From the IMG/VR virus record IMGVR_UViG_3300021090_000003, positions 1-48,249 of that record: a stretch of 48,249 nt of DNA. One strand, given 5' to 3'. Shown one piece after another: positions 22,636-30,046 of this stretch. How positions within the stretch are numbered: the stretch's first letter is position 1; each line of letters starts with the position of its first letter. The notes beneath the pieces were generated by a model. It was not told the origin of the DNA. It worked only from the letters and a program-made list of their open reading frames with translations, and did no database searches. The position numbers and the translations under genes were made by a program. This DNA comes from a virus.

Positions 22636-23304
22636 ATGGCTTTCACATCCGATCAATTGCGCTTTGCCGCTGGCAGGGCGCTGAACCGATACAAACACCC
22701 ACTACAGGAGTCCTCAATGTGTACCGATAAATCTGCCTACTACACCCGCGTGCATGGCGGCATCGACGGGGGCAAGAGCGGCAGCGCGCCCATCGACTCG
22801 AAAGAGCACATCGCCATTTTCTCGGGCGAAGCTGCTGCGGTCGCCGGATACTGCCTCTACAAGCGCGACGACGCAATGCGCTCCAACTACAGCGCCGCGT
22901 CGTTCACCGAATCGCAGGAGGACGCTATGTCCTGGGTCGACCAGGGCAAGGGCTTCCATGCGCGCCTCGTGAAGCTGTGGAAGCTCGCAGACGGCAAGCT
23001 GCTGCTGACGGACCCGGGCAAAGTGACGATGCCCGTGGCGCCGCTGTACGCGCCTGCGCCCCCGACTCCCGGCCCGATGGCGTGCGTCGAAGTGGTCCTG
23101 ACGGCTGACCAGGAAACGGCGGTTGCCTCGGGCAAGAAGAACTACGGCATGCCGTGGACTACGGCGCTCGACCAGCAGCTTCGCGACATGGCCCGCTACC
23201 TGACGGTGGACCAGTTGATGGAGCACTTCGGCCGCACATCGGCCAGTATCATCTGCCGCCTTGAACGGCTGGGCACTGCGGCCCGCGATCAGGTGCAGCC
23301 GTGA
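22636..23304 (+). CDS. Early protein with C-terminal helix-turn-helix, 222 aa
   Basis: The central part (FTESQEDAMSWVDQGKGFHARLVKLWKLADGKLLLTDP) recurs as a variant in the next gene. The C-terminal 55 residues (LRDMARYLTVDQLMEHFGRTSASIICRLERLG) have the pattern of the helix-turn-helix found in many phage proteins that end in a putative DNA-binding domain. It is the best candidate in the early region for a DNA-binding regulator. Start at 22636 has no clear SD and is coupled to the stop before; a second ATG at 22717 has a better SD (CAGGAG) and would remove 27 residues. Confidence 0.6.
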   Translation: MAFTSDQLRFAAGRALNRYKHPLQESSMCTDKSAYYTRVHGGIDGGKSGSAPIDSKEHIAIFSGEAAAVAGYCLYKRDDAMRSNYSAASFTESQEDAMSWVDQGKGFHARLVKLWKLADGKLLLTDPGKVTMPVAPLYAPAPPTPGPMACVEVVLTADQETAVASGKKNYGMPWTTALDQQLRDMARYLTVDQLMEHFGRTSASIICRLERLGTAARDQVQP

Positions 23305-23627
23305 GTTTCTTCGGCAAGTACAAAGGGCCAACGCCGCCAACGCCGCCAGCGGCTGATCCCGGCATCGTGCTTATTACGTTCGACCGGAACGTGCCCGAGG
23401 CCCCCGCATATTGGCTGGTGGGCCGCGATGAAGTGCGGGGGCCGTATGGCTTTGCCACTGGCCGGTACACTGAGGACGCAGGCGAGGCGTTCAAGTGGGT
23501 GCAGGGCGGCGGTATCGCCCGATTGATGCGTCTGTGGCGCTTGCCGGATGGCCGGCTGGTGCTGAAAGACCCGCGCACCGGCGGCATCCCGCTGGCGAAG
23601 ATGCTCACCGCGGAGGACAAGCCGTGA
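23301..23627 (+). CDS. Small protein sharing a module with its upstream neighbour, 108 aa
   Basis: GTG start in a GTGA overlap. After a Pro-rich linker (PTPPTPPAADPG) it carries the pattern YTEDAGEAFKWVQ-GGGIARLMRLWRLPDGRLVLKDP, related residue by residue to the middle of the 222-residue protein. This suggests a duplicated small alpha/beta module. Function unknown. Confidence 0.6.
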   Translation: MSFFGKYKGPTPPTPPAADPGIVLITFDRNVPEAPAYWLVGRDEVRGPYGFATGRYTEDAGEAFKWVQGGGIARLMRLWRLPDGRLVLKDPRTGGIPLAKMLTAEDKP

Positions 23628-23791
23628 GCGGCCCCACGGACGACTCTGGCATGACCGAGGACCAGATCGCTGCGGAGATTAGGGACCACTTAATCCGCAA
23701 GAACGGCGGACAAGCCCCGATCAGAGTCAAGACCGACGCACCACTATCCGTCACGGGGCAGTGGAGCAACGAACCACCGGAGGCATCATGA
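23624..23791 (+). CDS. Early protein, 55 aa, unknown
   Basis: GTG start in a GTGA overlap with the previous stop and an ATGA overlap with the next start. Acidic opening (SGPTDDSGMTEDQIAAEIRDHL) followed by a polar strand-like end. Too short for any family assignment. Confidence 0.55.
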   Translation: MSGPTDDSGMTEDQIAAEIRDHLIRKNGGQAPIRVKTDAPLSVTGQWSNEPPEAS

Positions 23792-24288
23792 ACAAGACAT
23801 TGAGCCAGAAGGCCGAGAGGCTGATCGCTGCGCTGACGCAAGCCGCCCAGATGTACGGCTGGGCGAAGGACCAGGGGTCGACCCAGCAATCCGACGATAC
23901 CCAGTTAGCAGAGCAGAAGGCATTCGAGGCCCTATCGCGCTACGTGCGGGCCCTGGAGACACGGGGGGAAGCTGCGCAGACCCCGACGCCCGAGCCGGCG
24001 CTAGTCCCGTTGCCCGACCTGTCCGAGCACATCACCTGGATGAAGGACCACCTCGAATGGTTGCAGGCGATGGCCGCGGGCATGAAGGCCGCCCAGCCCA
24101 AGCCGGCCGCCTTCCTGATCGGCCAGCGGGTGCAGATCGGCGGGGAGATTGGCACCGTAACCGCGGAGAACGGCAAATCGATGGTCTGGGGCGGCATCCC
24201 CGGCGTCTGGGTACGGCTACCATCGCGTGGGTACTCGTCGTGCTACGACGCCCGCGGCGTAAAGCCCTTGCCGAACGGCCAATTGTAG
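23788..24288 (+). CDS. Coiled-coil plus SH3-like protein, 166 aa
   Basis: The N-terminal about 100 residues are helical with coiled-coil character; the C-terminal about 60 residues (FLIGQRVQIGGEIGTVTAENGKSMVW, then DARGVKPLP) resemble the small SH3-like or KOW-like barrel seen at the end of several phage and plasmid proteins. A role as a nucleic-acid- or protein-binding adaptor is possible. ATGA overlap at start. Confidence 0.55.
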   Translation: MNKTLSQKAERLIAALTQAAQMYGWAKDQGSTQQSDDTQLAEQKAFEALSRYVRALETRGEAAQTPTPEPALVPLPDLSEHITWMKDHLEWLQAMAAGMKAAQPKPAAFLIGQRVQIGGEIGTVTAENGKSMVWGGIPGVWVRLPSRGYSSCYDARGVKPLPNGQL

Positions 24289-24303
24289 GCGTAGATTCGC
24301 GAC

Positions 24304-24471
24304 ATGACGACACTGGCCTGTGGGTGCAAGTACGAGGCAGAGCGCTGGACGGCGCTCTGCCCGCCCCACGAGGCCGAATGGAAGACACGACACCAGCAGG
24401 CCGCGGCCGACTACAAGCGCGGCGGGCCTGCACCCACCACAACAGACGAGGATATAGACCCGTGGACATAA
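24304..24471 (+). CDS. Zinc-finger-like microprotein, 55 aa
   Basis: Starts MTTLACGCKYEAERWTALCPPH: Cys6, Cys8, then Cys19 and His22 form a CxC-x10-CxxH arrangement that can hold one zinc ion, followed by a helical tail. Microproteins of this type are common in phage early regions. The stop overlaps the next gene's GTG start by 10 bp. Confidence 0.6.
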   Translation: MTTLACGCKYEAERWTALCPPHEAEWKTRHQQAAADYKRGGPAPTTTDEDIDPWT

Positions 24472-24842
24472 AGACCCTGGCTCTGCTGGCGCACGCTAGC
24501 CCCCTTCTCCAGGCGGACACCTCCCTGGAGATACCGCCCCTGCGCTTCGACTACAAGCTCGACCAACACAAAGAACCAGCGGCCCCGCGCTACCTGCACG
24601 TCTCGAAGCGCCACGAGTTTCGAGACGGCAAGATTTTCGAGCAAACCAAAGGCACGACGGCCAAGCTGCGCGACGATGCGCGCGATCCTATGGAGAAGCT
24701 GAACCTCTCCGCGCGCCAGATCAAGAAGCTGCGCAAGAAGATCGCCCGTCGGCTCAAGGAGCTGGGCGTGCAGCCGGGGCAGGACGCGGAGATTCTGGGC
24801 GCTCGCGCCGATCAGGTCATCCTCGACGGCATCGAAGAATGA
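24462..24842 (+). CDS. Basic helical protein, 126 aa
   Basis: GTG at 24462 in the end of the previous gene. The C-terminal half is Lys/Arg-rich and helical (LSARQIKKLRKKIARRLKELGV), and it contains KHEFRDG-type polar motifs in the middle. Nucleic-acid binding is plausible. It ends in an ATGA overlap with the next gene. Confidence 0.6.
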   Translation: MDIKTLALLAHASPLLQADTSLEIPPLRFDYKLDQHKEPAAPRYLHVSKRHEFRDGKIFEQTKGTTAKLRDDARDPMEKLNLSARQIKKLRKKIARRLKELGVQPGQDAEILGARADQVILDGIEE

Positions 24843-24949
24843 CGCGCGTCCTCACTCTGCCGCTGACTGTCTGCGCCGGGCTGCTGGCTCTGGTAGCAGC
24901 GGCATTGTGGGGGATCGCATCCCTAATCAATTCCATAGGTGATCCATGA
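24839..24949 (+). CDS. Membrane microprotein, 36 aa
   Basis: MTRVLTLPLTVCAGLLALVA and then a hydrophobic end: one clear membrane span and nothing else. ATGA overlaps on both sides (24839-24842 and 24946-24949) strongly support translation of this gene, which is too short for usual gene finders. Confidence 0.6.
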   Translation: MTRVLTLPLTVCAGLLALVAAALWGIASLINSIGDP

Positions 24950-25170
24950 AACAGTCCCTCTTCGGCGCTCCGCACGACATCGACTTGACCGCCGTCCCCG
25001 GCATCGTCGAGACGCCGCGCACCAGCTACCGCGAGTTCGTGTACAAGCCGTTGCGCATTTACCAGACGAGCGGCAGGGAGGACTTCCTTCGGGAGCCGCA
25101 GCACCGCTTCCGGTCCTGGGAGGATCAGGCGGCCGATGATGCGGGCGTGCCGGCTCGGGGTGAGATATGA
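24946..25170 (+). CDS. Early protein, 74 aa, unknown
   Basis: Polar, Arg/Tyr-rich (TSYREFVYKPLRIYQTSGRE), with an acidic tail. ATGA overlaps on both sides. No family recognised. Confidence 0.6.
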   Translation: MKQSLFGAPHDIDLTAVPGIVETPRTSYREFVYKPLRIYQTSGREDFLREPQHRFRSWEDQAADDAGVPARGEI

Positions 25171-25526
25171 AAAAGCGCCCCAGTCATCCCCGAGTCCCAT
25201 ACTCCCTAGCGTTCGCGGGCTTCGTCGAGGCCGGTCAGCGGCAGGCGCACGGCGTATTCAAGCACCACTTCAAGAAGCTGTACGGCGAACCCGCACTGCT
25301 GCGGATGAACCCAGCCCACCCCCATCTGGTGCTGGCTCAGTTCGACAACATGGAAGGGCTGCCCTTCTGGTCGCACGGCTGGCACCCGCTGCCGGCCAGT
25401 AGCTTCGCGGACATCCACATCGCCCACGACTGGCGCTTCGACGCCTGCATTTGCAAGGCGTGCGGCATCGGCGAGTCCGAGGAACTGGCGTTGGACCTGG
25501 AAGAGATTGCGGGCTGCCGACTATGA
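25167..25526 (+). CDS. Early protein, 119 aa, unknown
   Basis: His- and Cys-rich in the second half, with a CICKAC pair that might form half of a zinc site. A basic helical start (FKHHFKKLYG). ATGA overlaps on both sides. Not recognised. Confidence 0.6.
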   Translation: MKKRPSHPRVPYSLAFAGFVEAGQRQAHGVFKHHFKKLYGEPALLRMNPAHPHLVLAQFDNMEGLPFWSHGWHPLPASSFADIHIAHDWRFDACICKACGIGESEELALDLEEIAGCRL

Positions 25527-25738
25527 GCCGCGTACCCATCTGGTGCGAGCTGGTGTGCCGGACCTGCGCGAACACCTTGATGGGGCAGTTCAGCTTCGGC
25601 GCTATTCCCCGGGCCGAGCTGAAGCGCGAAGGGCGGAATGCCGGCGTTTTGTTCAAGCACGACGAGGTGTTCTGCGATGCGGACTGCCTGGGGCGCTTCG
25701 AGCGGCAGCAAACCGGCAAGATCGGGGCCGTGTGGTAA
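25523..25738 (+). CDS. Zinc-ribbon-like protein, 71 aa
   Basis: Cys pairs at WCELVCRTC (first knuckle) and FCDADC (second knuckle) separated by about 40 residues make a likely four-Cys zinc site. Last gene of the ATGA-linked run that began at 17.5 kb; a 99-bp gap follows. Possible transcription or nucleic-acid interaction; nothing proven. Confidence 0.6.
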   Translation: MSRVPIWCELVCRTCANTLMGQFSFGAIPRAELKREGRNAGVLFKHDEVFCDADCLGRFERQQTGKIGAVW

Positions 25739-25837
25739 CTACTTACGTAAAATAGTTCAAATACAGGGAACCCCTCCCTGGGTCTGCGGGTTATGTCTGC
25801 GAGCGCTTTGCTCACCACACATAATACGGAGACTTTT

Positions 25838-26500
25838 ATGGCCCCTCAGACTCTTGCAAAGAACGGTTTCATCGCTACCGATGCTGTCCTGAAATCCCTC
25901 GCCCGCGACTACGTAGCCGGCGCCAACGCCGCCGAAGATGTCAAAGGCACCTACCTGCGCGTTCTGGTTGCCCATAGCCAGCGTGAGACCGCCAGCCTAG
26001 CCCGCAAGCGAGTCACGCAGGCCGACGCCCTGGGCGCTGTTGCAGCGGCGCATGGCGCCATGTACGCGGTCATCCTCGACGCCGTGACCACCCCCGAGAT
26101 TGCCGCCGACGACTCGTTGCCCGCGGAAGAACGCCAGCAGCGGGCGCGCGAGCGCAATCGGCGCACGACCTTCGCCCGCACGGCGAAGTCCACCCTGACG
26201 AGCTTCATCAAGGCGGGCGGGCGGCTGGTCGCACTGGAGCCAGCTACCGTCAGCAAGGAGCAGTTGCGCTCGTACTCGTCCGTGGCCCGAGAGGGTCCGC
26301 AGACGGTCGCCGATCAGGTGGCGGCTACGGAAAGCCGGCTGGAGAAGCTGATTGCAGCGCTGAAGGCAGAGAACCCCGAGGCCGCACAGGAAGCGGTCCA
26401 GTCCCTGCAAATGAAGCTCCAGGCGATTGTCACGCCGCCGAAGCGGATGGGCAGCCGCAAGCTCAAGGACATGACGCTGACGGCCCACGCGGCGCACTGA
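25838..26500 (+). CDS. Helical, basic Ala/Arg-rich protein, 220 aa
   Basis: Almost entirely helical, with an Arg-rich centre (AEERQQRARERNRRTTFARTAKSTLTSF) and a C-terminal coiled-coil-like segment rich in Glu, Ala and Lys (ATESRLEKLIAALKAENPEAAQ). Ribosome-binding site ACGGAG. It has its own 99-bp leader and may start a separate transcript. Candidate DNA-binding or nucleoid-type protein; no family recognised. Confidence 0.6.
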   Translation: MAPQTLAKNGFIATDAVLKSLARDYVAGANAAEDVKGTYLRVLVAHSQRETASLARKRVTQADALGAVAAAHGAMYAVILDAVTTPEIAADDSLPAEERQQRARERNRRTTFARTAKSTLTSFIKAGGRLVALEPATVSKEQLRSYSSVAREGPQTVADQVAATESRLEKLIAALKAENPEAAQEAVQSLQMKLQAIVTPPKRMGSRKLKDMTLTAHAAH

Positions 26501-26501
26501 C

Positions 26502-26732
26502 GTGGACACTTATTGCTCGGTAACTATCGACTGTACGCTGGCGGAATTGCGGAGTTATGAGCCGTTCTTCCGCGCAGCGGAGTTCACGCGGTACGAAAGT
26601 GTTGTCGAAATTCACTGTACCGAGTCGGGCCAGCGGATCACGGTTCGATGCAAGGTTGCTGATGCGAATTGCTATGGATGGCGGCACTTTATAAACGTCT
26701 GGCAAAGGCGTTTCGGGCCGATCACTCGCTGA
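26502..26732 (+). CDS. Small AT-richer protein before terminator, 76 aa
   Basis: GTG start one base after the previous stop. Two or three Cys, no zinc pattern, no membrane span. Its codons are clearly less GC-biased than neighbours' (for example TGCTCGGTAACTATCGACTG), and the gene is followed at once by an intrinsic terminator. This resembles a moron, a gene inserted with its own terminator; that is inference. Confidence 0.55.
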   Translation: MDTYCSVTIDCTLAELRSYEPFFRAAEFTRYESVVEIHCTESGQRITVRCKVADANCYGWRHFINVWQRRFGPITR

Positions 26733-26747
26733 TCCGCTCGCCCAAGG

Positions 26748-26777
26748 CGCCGGTCCCTGTTGACCGGCGTCTTTTTC
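26748..26777 (+). terminator. Rho-independent terminator of early unit
   Basis: CGCCGGTC (26748-26755), loop CCTGTT, GACCGGCG (26762-26769), then TCTTTTTC. A strong 8-bp GC-rich stem with a U-tract. It ends the early cluster before the replication genes. Confidence 0.9.
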
Positions 26778-26788
26778 TCGACTATGGT
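26760..26788 (+). promoter_or_regulatory. Candidate promoter for replication module
   Basis: TTGACC (26760-26765) and TATGGT (26783-26788) with the ideal 17-bp spacer; 5/6 and 4/6 consensus bases. The -35 lies inside the right arm of the terminator stem. Transcription would start near 26795. Confidence 0.5.
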
Positions 26789-26789
26789 C

Positions 26790-26813
26790 CGCTCCGTCAT
26801 CACCCACGGAGCG
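26790..26813 (+). promoter_or_regulatory. Hairpin covering the SD of the 50-aa gene
   Basis: CGCTCCGT (26790-26797) pairs with ACGGAGCG (26806-26813) in 8 bp. The right arm contains the GGAG ribosome-binding site of the gene starting at 26820. Transcripts that start at the promoter just upstream (near 26795) would lack most of the left arm, while read-through transcripts would contain the full stem. Confidence 0.5.
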
Positions 26814-26819
26814 CTTTGC

Positions 26820-26972
26820 ATGCCCGAGAATACCAACTCTCCTGCCCCTGTCCTGTCTCTGTACGACATCGGCGCCGTTCTGCGCCGCGCGATCCCCCTC
26901 CCCGAAACCCGCCTTTATCCGATCAGTCCCTCGAAAGAGCTGACGGTCGCCGACCTGCTGACCACGTTCTGA
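26820..26972 (+). CDS. Replication-module leader protein, 50 aa
   Basis: Starts MPENTNSPAPVLSLYDIGAVL and ends four bases before the primase start. It has short amphipathic helices and no metal motif. As the first gene of the replication unit it may be a small regulator or partner of the primase. Unknown. Confidence 0.55.
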   Translation: MPENTNSPAPVLSLYDIGAVLRRAIPLPETRLYPISPSKELTVADLLTTF

Positions 26973-26976
26973 CCCC

Positions 26977-29094
26977 ATGTCGTTGCTCGTCGAGTACGTC
27001 AAAAACGGCTGGGCGCTTGCGCCTATTCCAGCCGGCGAGAAGGGTCCAGTCCGAACCGGCTGGAACCTGCGGGAAAACTGCATCACAGACCCGTATATCG
27101 CGGAAGTGCTCGACGGCAACGTGGGCCTGGCCCACGCCTATAGCGGAACCTGCTGCCTGGACCTGGACGACCTGACGCAGGCGGCCGAGTGGTTCAAGCA
27201 GCGCGGCGTCGACATCAACGAATGGCTGACGGCGCCCGATGCCGTCATGATTTCCTCGGGCCGAGAGAATCGCGCGAAGCTGCTGTACCGGGTCGACAAG
27301 CCGATCCCGTCGTTCAAGCTGCCCGGCTTCGAGCTGCGGTGCGCCTCGTCGACCGGCAGTACGGTGCAGGATGTGATCCCGCCGTCGATCCACCCCGTCA
27401 CCGGCAAGCCCTACGAGTGGAAATACGGCGACGATCTGACCGGCCACTGGTCCAGCCTGCCCCAGATGCCCGGCGCCCTGGCCCTGATCTGGGGCGCGAT
27501 GGTGAAGCCGGCCAGCAAGCTGCCGAAGGTCGAGCGCACGGCGTCGGCCGATGCCAAGTACGCTCGCAAGATGCTCAAGGGCCACGACCCGGACGTGGGC
27601 TATGACGAGTGGGTAGGTGTGGGCATGGCCCTGCACCACGAGTTCGACGGGGGCGACGAGGGTCTGGTCCTGTGGAACGAGTGGAGCGCGCGGGGCAGCA
27701 AGTACGCCGGCGAAGCCGACCTCATGTCGCACTGGCGCTCGTTCTCGTCCGGTCATGCCAACCCCCGCACCCTGGGCAGTCTGCGCAAGGAAGAGGCCGC
27801 CACGGTCGACGACTTCGCCGTAGTCGACGCGGGGAAAGCCGAGCTGGAAGAGGCCCAGCGCATGCTGACCGCAGCGAAGCAGGCAACGCCGGCCACGATC
27901 CGCGAGGCCGTGAACACCCTCAAGCGCGACAAGAACGGCGTGCTTGCGGTCCTCCCCAACGTCCTGACGATCCTATCCATCGCCGAGGTCACGCAGCAGC
28001 AGATCGCATACGACTCGTTCAAGGACGGGCTGATGTGCGCGCCGGCCGGGACCGAGGAATGGCGACCGATCAGGGACACCGACTACACCGCCATGCGTAT
28101 CTGGCTGGAGAATCGAGGGAACTTTTACCCCGTCTCGAAAGATATGGTAAGGGACGCCGTACACTACCTCGGAGAACAGAATCAGATGGACACCGCACAA
28201 ACTTGGCTCGGCAGCATCCAGTGGGATGGCGTGCCACGGATCGACAGCTTCATGCCCAAGTACATGGGCACCATCGACGCCAGTTACGAGCGCTCGGTCG
28301 GCAAGTACCTGTGGACGGCCCTAGCGGGGCGCATCATGTCCCCCGGGTGCCAGGTCGACATGGTGCCGATCCTCGTGGGCAAGCAGGGCCTGGGCAAGTC
28401 CCAGGGCGTCAAGGCCCTGGTGCCGAACAAGGAGTTTTACGTCGAAATCCGCCTGGACGAACAAGACGATGCGATTGCCCGCAAGATGCGCGGCACTCTC
28501 GTGGGCGAGCTGGCCGAGCTGCGCGGGCTGCGCACCACCGACCTGGACCGCATCAAGGCGTTCGTCACCCGCACCGACGAAAAATGGACCCCGAAGTACA
28601 TGGAGTTTTCGACCACCTTCTCGCGGCGCCTGGTCATGATCGGCACCACGAACGAGGACGAATTCCTGGTCGACGACGAGAACCGCCGCTGGCTGCCGGT
28701 GCGGACGACGGGCGTCAACGTGACCGCCATCATCCGAGACCGGGACCAGCTCTGGGCCGAGGCCATGCAGCTTTGGCTGGCAGAGGGCGTCCTGTGGCAA
28801 GACGCCGAACGCCTCGCGCGCAAGGCCCAAGAGGAATACAAGTCGGACGACCCCTGGGAGTCGATGGTGCGCGACTGGCTCATGGATAACGATGCCGCTG
28901 CGTACCGCTCGCACGACATCATCCTACAAGCTATCGGCCTGGGCGTGACCCAGATCAACCGGGGCCACGAGCTGCACCTGGCGCAGGTCATGCGCAAGCT
29001 GGGCTTCACCCGCCGCGTTCTCCGTATAGGCGGACACAATACGAAGGCGTGGGCGAAGCCGGTGGCCGAGGTCGCAGAGGACATCCTGGCATGA
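26977..29094 (+). CDS. PrimPol / VapE-type primase-helicase, 705 aa
   Basis: Bifunctional replication protein. N-terminal prim-pol domain (about 1-175): DLDD (62-65) as metal-binding carboxylates and PPSIHPVTG (135-143) typical of Prim-Pol. Middle PriCT-like region (about 195-270). C-terminal VapE/D5-like P-loop helicase domain (about 405-605): Walker A GKQGLGKSQ (468-476), GELAELRG (510-517), and FVTRTDEKW. It can prime and unwind DNA for the family A polymerase encoded downstream. Confidence 0.85.
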   Translation: MSLLVEYVKNGWALAPIPAGEKGPVRTGWNLRENCITDPYIAEVLDGNVGLAHAYSGTCCLDLDDLTQAAEWFKQRGVDINEWLTAPDAVMISSGRENRAKLLYRVDKPIPSFKLPGFELRCASSTGSTVQDVIPPSIHPVTGKPYEWKYGDDLTGHWSSLPQMPGALALIWGAMVKPASKLPKVERTASADAKYARKMLKGHDPDVGYDEWVGVGMALHHEFDGGDEGLVLWNEWSARGSKYAGEADLMSHWRSFSSGHANPRTLGSLRKEEAATVDDFAVVDAGKAELEEAQRMLTAAKQATPATIREAVNTLKRDKNGVLAVLPNVLTILSIAEVTQQQIAYDSFKDGLMCAPAGTEEWRPIRDTDYTAMRIWLENRGNFYPVSKDMVRDAVHYLGEQNQMDTAQTWLGSIQWDGVPRIDSFMPKYMGTIDASYERSVGKYLWTALAGRIMSPGCQVDMVPILVGKQGLGKSQGVKALVPNKEFYVEIRLDEQDDAIARKMRGTLVGELAELRGLRTTDLDRIKAFVTRTDEKWTPKYMEFSTTFSRRLVMIGTTNEDEFLVDDENRRWLPVRTTGVNVTAIIRDRDQLWAEAMQLWLAEGVLWQDAERLARKAQEEYKSDDPWESMVRDWLMDNDAAAYRSHDIILQAIGLGVTQINRGHELHLAQVMRKLGFTRRVLRIGGHNTKAWAKPVAEVAEDILA

Positions 29095-29381
29095 TGGCCG
29101 TATGCGTCGGCGGGCCGCTCGACGGCAAGGTGATGGAGCTGCCGAAAGGCTCCAAGGTCTTTGCCCATTCCGACTGGGTATTCGCCGAGGGCGAGGAAAA
29201 GCGCCTGGTGCGCTACGTCTACATTGCCCACCGCTTTCTGCTGGACGCCGAGGACCTAATCGACGTGCCGCCGGGCTTCACCCTCTGGATGCTCGAAGAT
29301 GCCGCGCCGCTCGTCGAGTTCGTGAATTTCGCAAAGCGAAACCCGAACTGGTACAAAAAGTTCTTTACCGACTGGCTCTGA
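29091..29381 (+). CDS. Small GGPLDGK-type protein, 96 aa
   Basis: Begins MMAVCVGGPLDGKVMELPKG, a pattern seen in short phage proteins near replication genes, then VRYVYIAHRFLL. ATGA overlap with the primase gene, so the two are co-translated. Function unknown. Confidence 0.6.
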   Translation: MMAVCVGGPLDGKVMELPKGSKVFAHSDWVFAEGEEKRLVRYVYIAHRFLLDAEDLIDVPPGFTLWMLEDAAPLVEFVNFAKRNPNWYKKFFTDWL

Positions 29382-29446
29382 ACGTGCTAGTCTAATTCGC
29401 ATAGCGTGTAGCTATATCCATCAACCACGATTAAGGAACCCCATCC

Positions 29447-29947
29447 ATGTCTACCGATATTCGCATCCGTGCGCTTGAACTTGCCGTCGCAGCAGCCGCG
29501 CATAGCGGCGGTGCCGACGTTGTTACGGTCGCCGACAAGTTTCTCGCTTTCCTGACCGTAGGTACGGCCGGCACCAACGCCCTTGCCGGCGCGGGCAAGG
29601 CTGCCAACAAACCGGCCAAGCCAGCGGTCGCCGCGGCGCAGGCGTCTGTCGAAACCCCCATCGAAACCGCTGAATCCCAGGCGAAGGAACCGGCCAAAGA
29701 AGCGGCCAAGGCCATCACCCAGGACGAAATCAAGATCGCGGTCATCGCACTCGTGAACGCGGGCAACAAGGCCGCGAGCAACGAGACCACGGGCCGCGAA
29801 TACGCTGCCGGTATCCTCCAGCCGTTCGGCGCGAAGAACGTCTCCACGGTGAAGCCGGAAGACTACGCGAAGGTGCTGGAAGCGTTGAAGGCGAAGACCG
29901 TCGCCGTGCTGAAGGCTGCCGAAGCCGAAGCCGACCTCGCAGGCTGA
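29447..29947 (+). CDS. Ala-rich two-domain protein, 166 aa
   Basis: The N-terminal half is helical, then a long Ala/Lys/Pro linker (about 55-90), then a compact C-terminal domain (DEIKIAVIALVNAGNKAAS; ILQPFGAKNVSTVKPEDYAKVLEAL) that resembles a small domain found in other phage replication proteins. ATG preceded by AAGGAACC. Role unknown; it sits between the primase and the DUF2800 protein. Confidence 0.6.
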   Translation: MSTDIRIRALELAVAAAAHSGGADVVTVADKFLAFLTVGTAGTNALAGAGKAANKPAKPAVAAAQASVETPIETAESQAKEPAKEAAKAITQDEIKIAVIALVNAGNKAASNETTGREYAAGILQPFGAKNVSTVKPEDYAKVLEALKAKTVAVLKAAEAEADLAG

Positions 29948-30046
29948 TCGAATAGGGGTCGGAGCGCAAAGCCGGGGCGGACGCAAGTCACCCTCCAATA
30001 CGGCCGAGCGCTCTGCCCCCGCTGACTACAACAAGGACCGCACCAC

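Noticed and set aside
25739-25837. Promoter or terminator in the gap before the 220-residue gene
   Set aside because: A short stem (CAGGGA/TCCCTG) and a TTACGTAA palindrome are present, but there is no U-tract and no -35/-10 pair with good spacing, so no feature is called.
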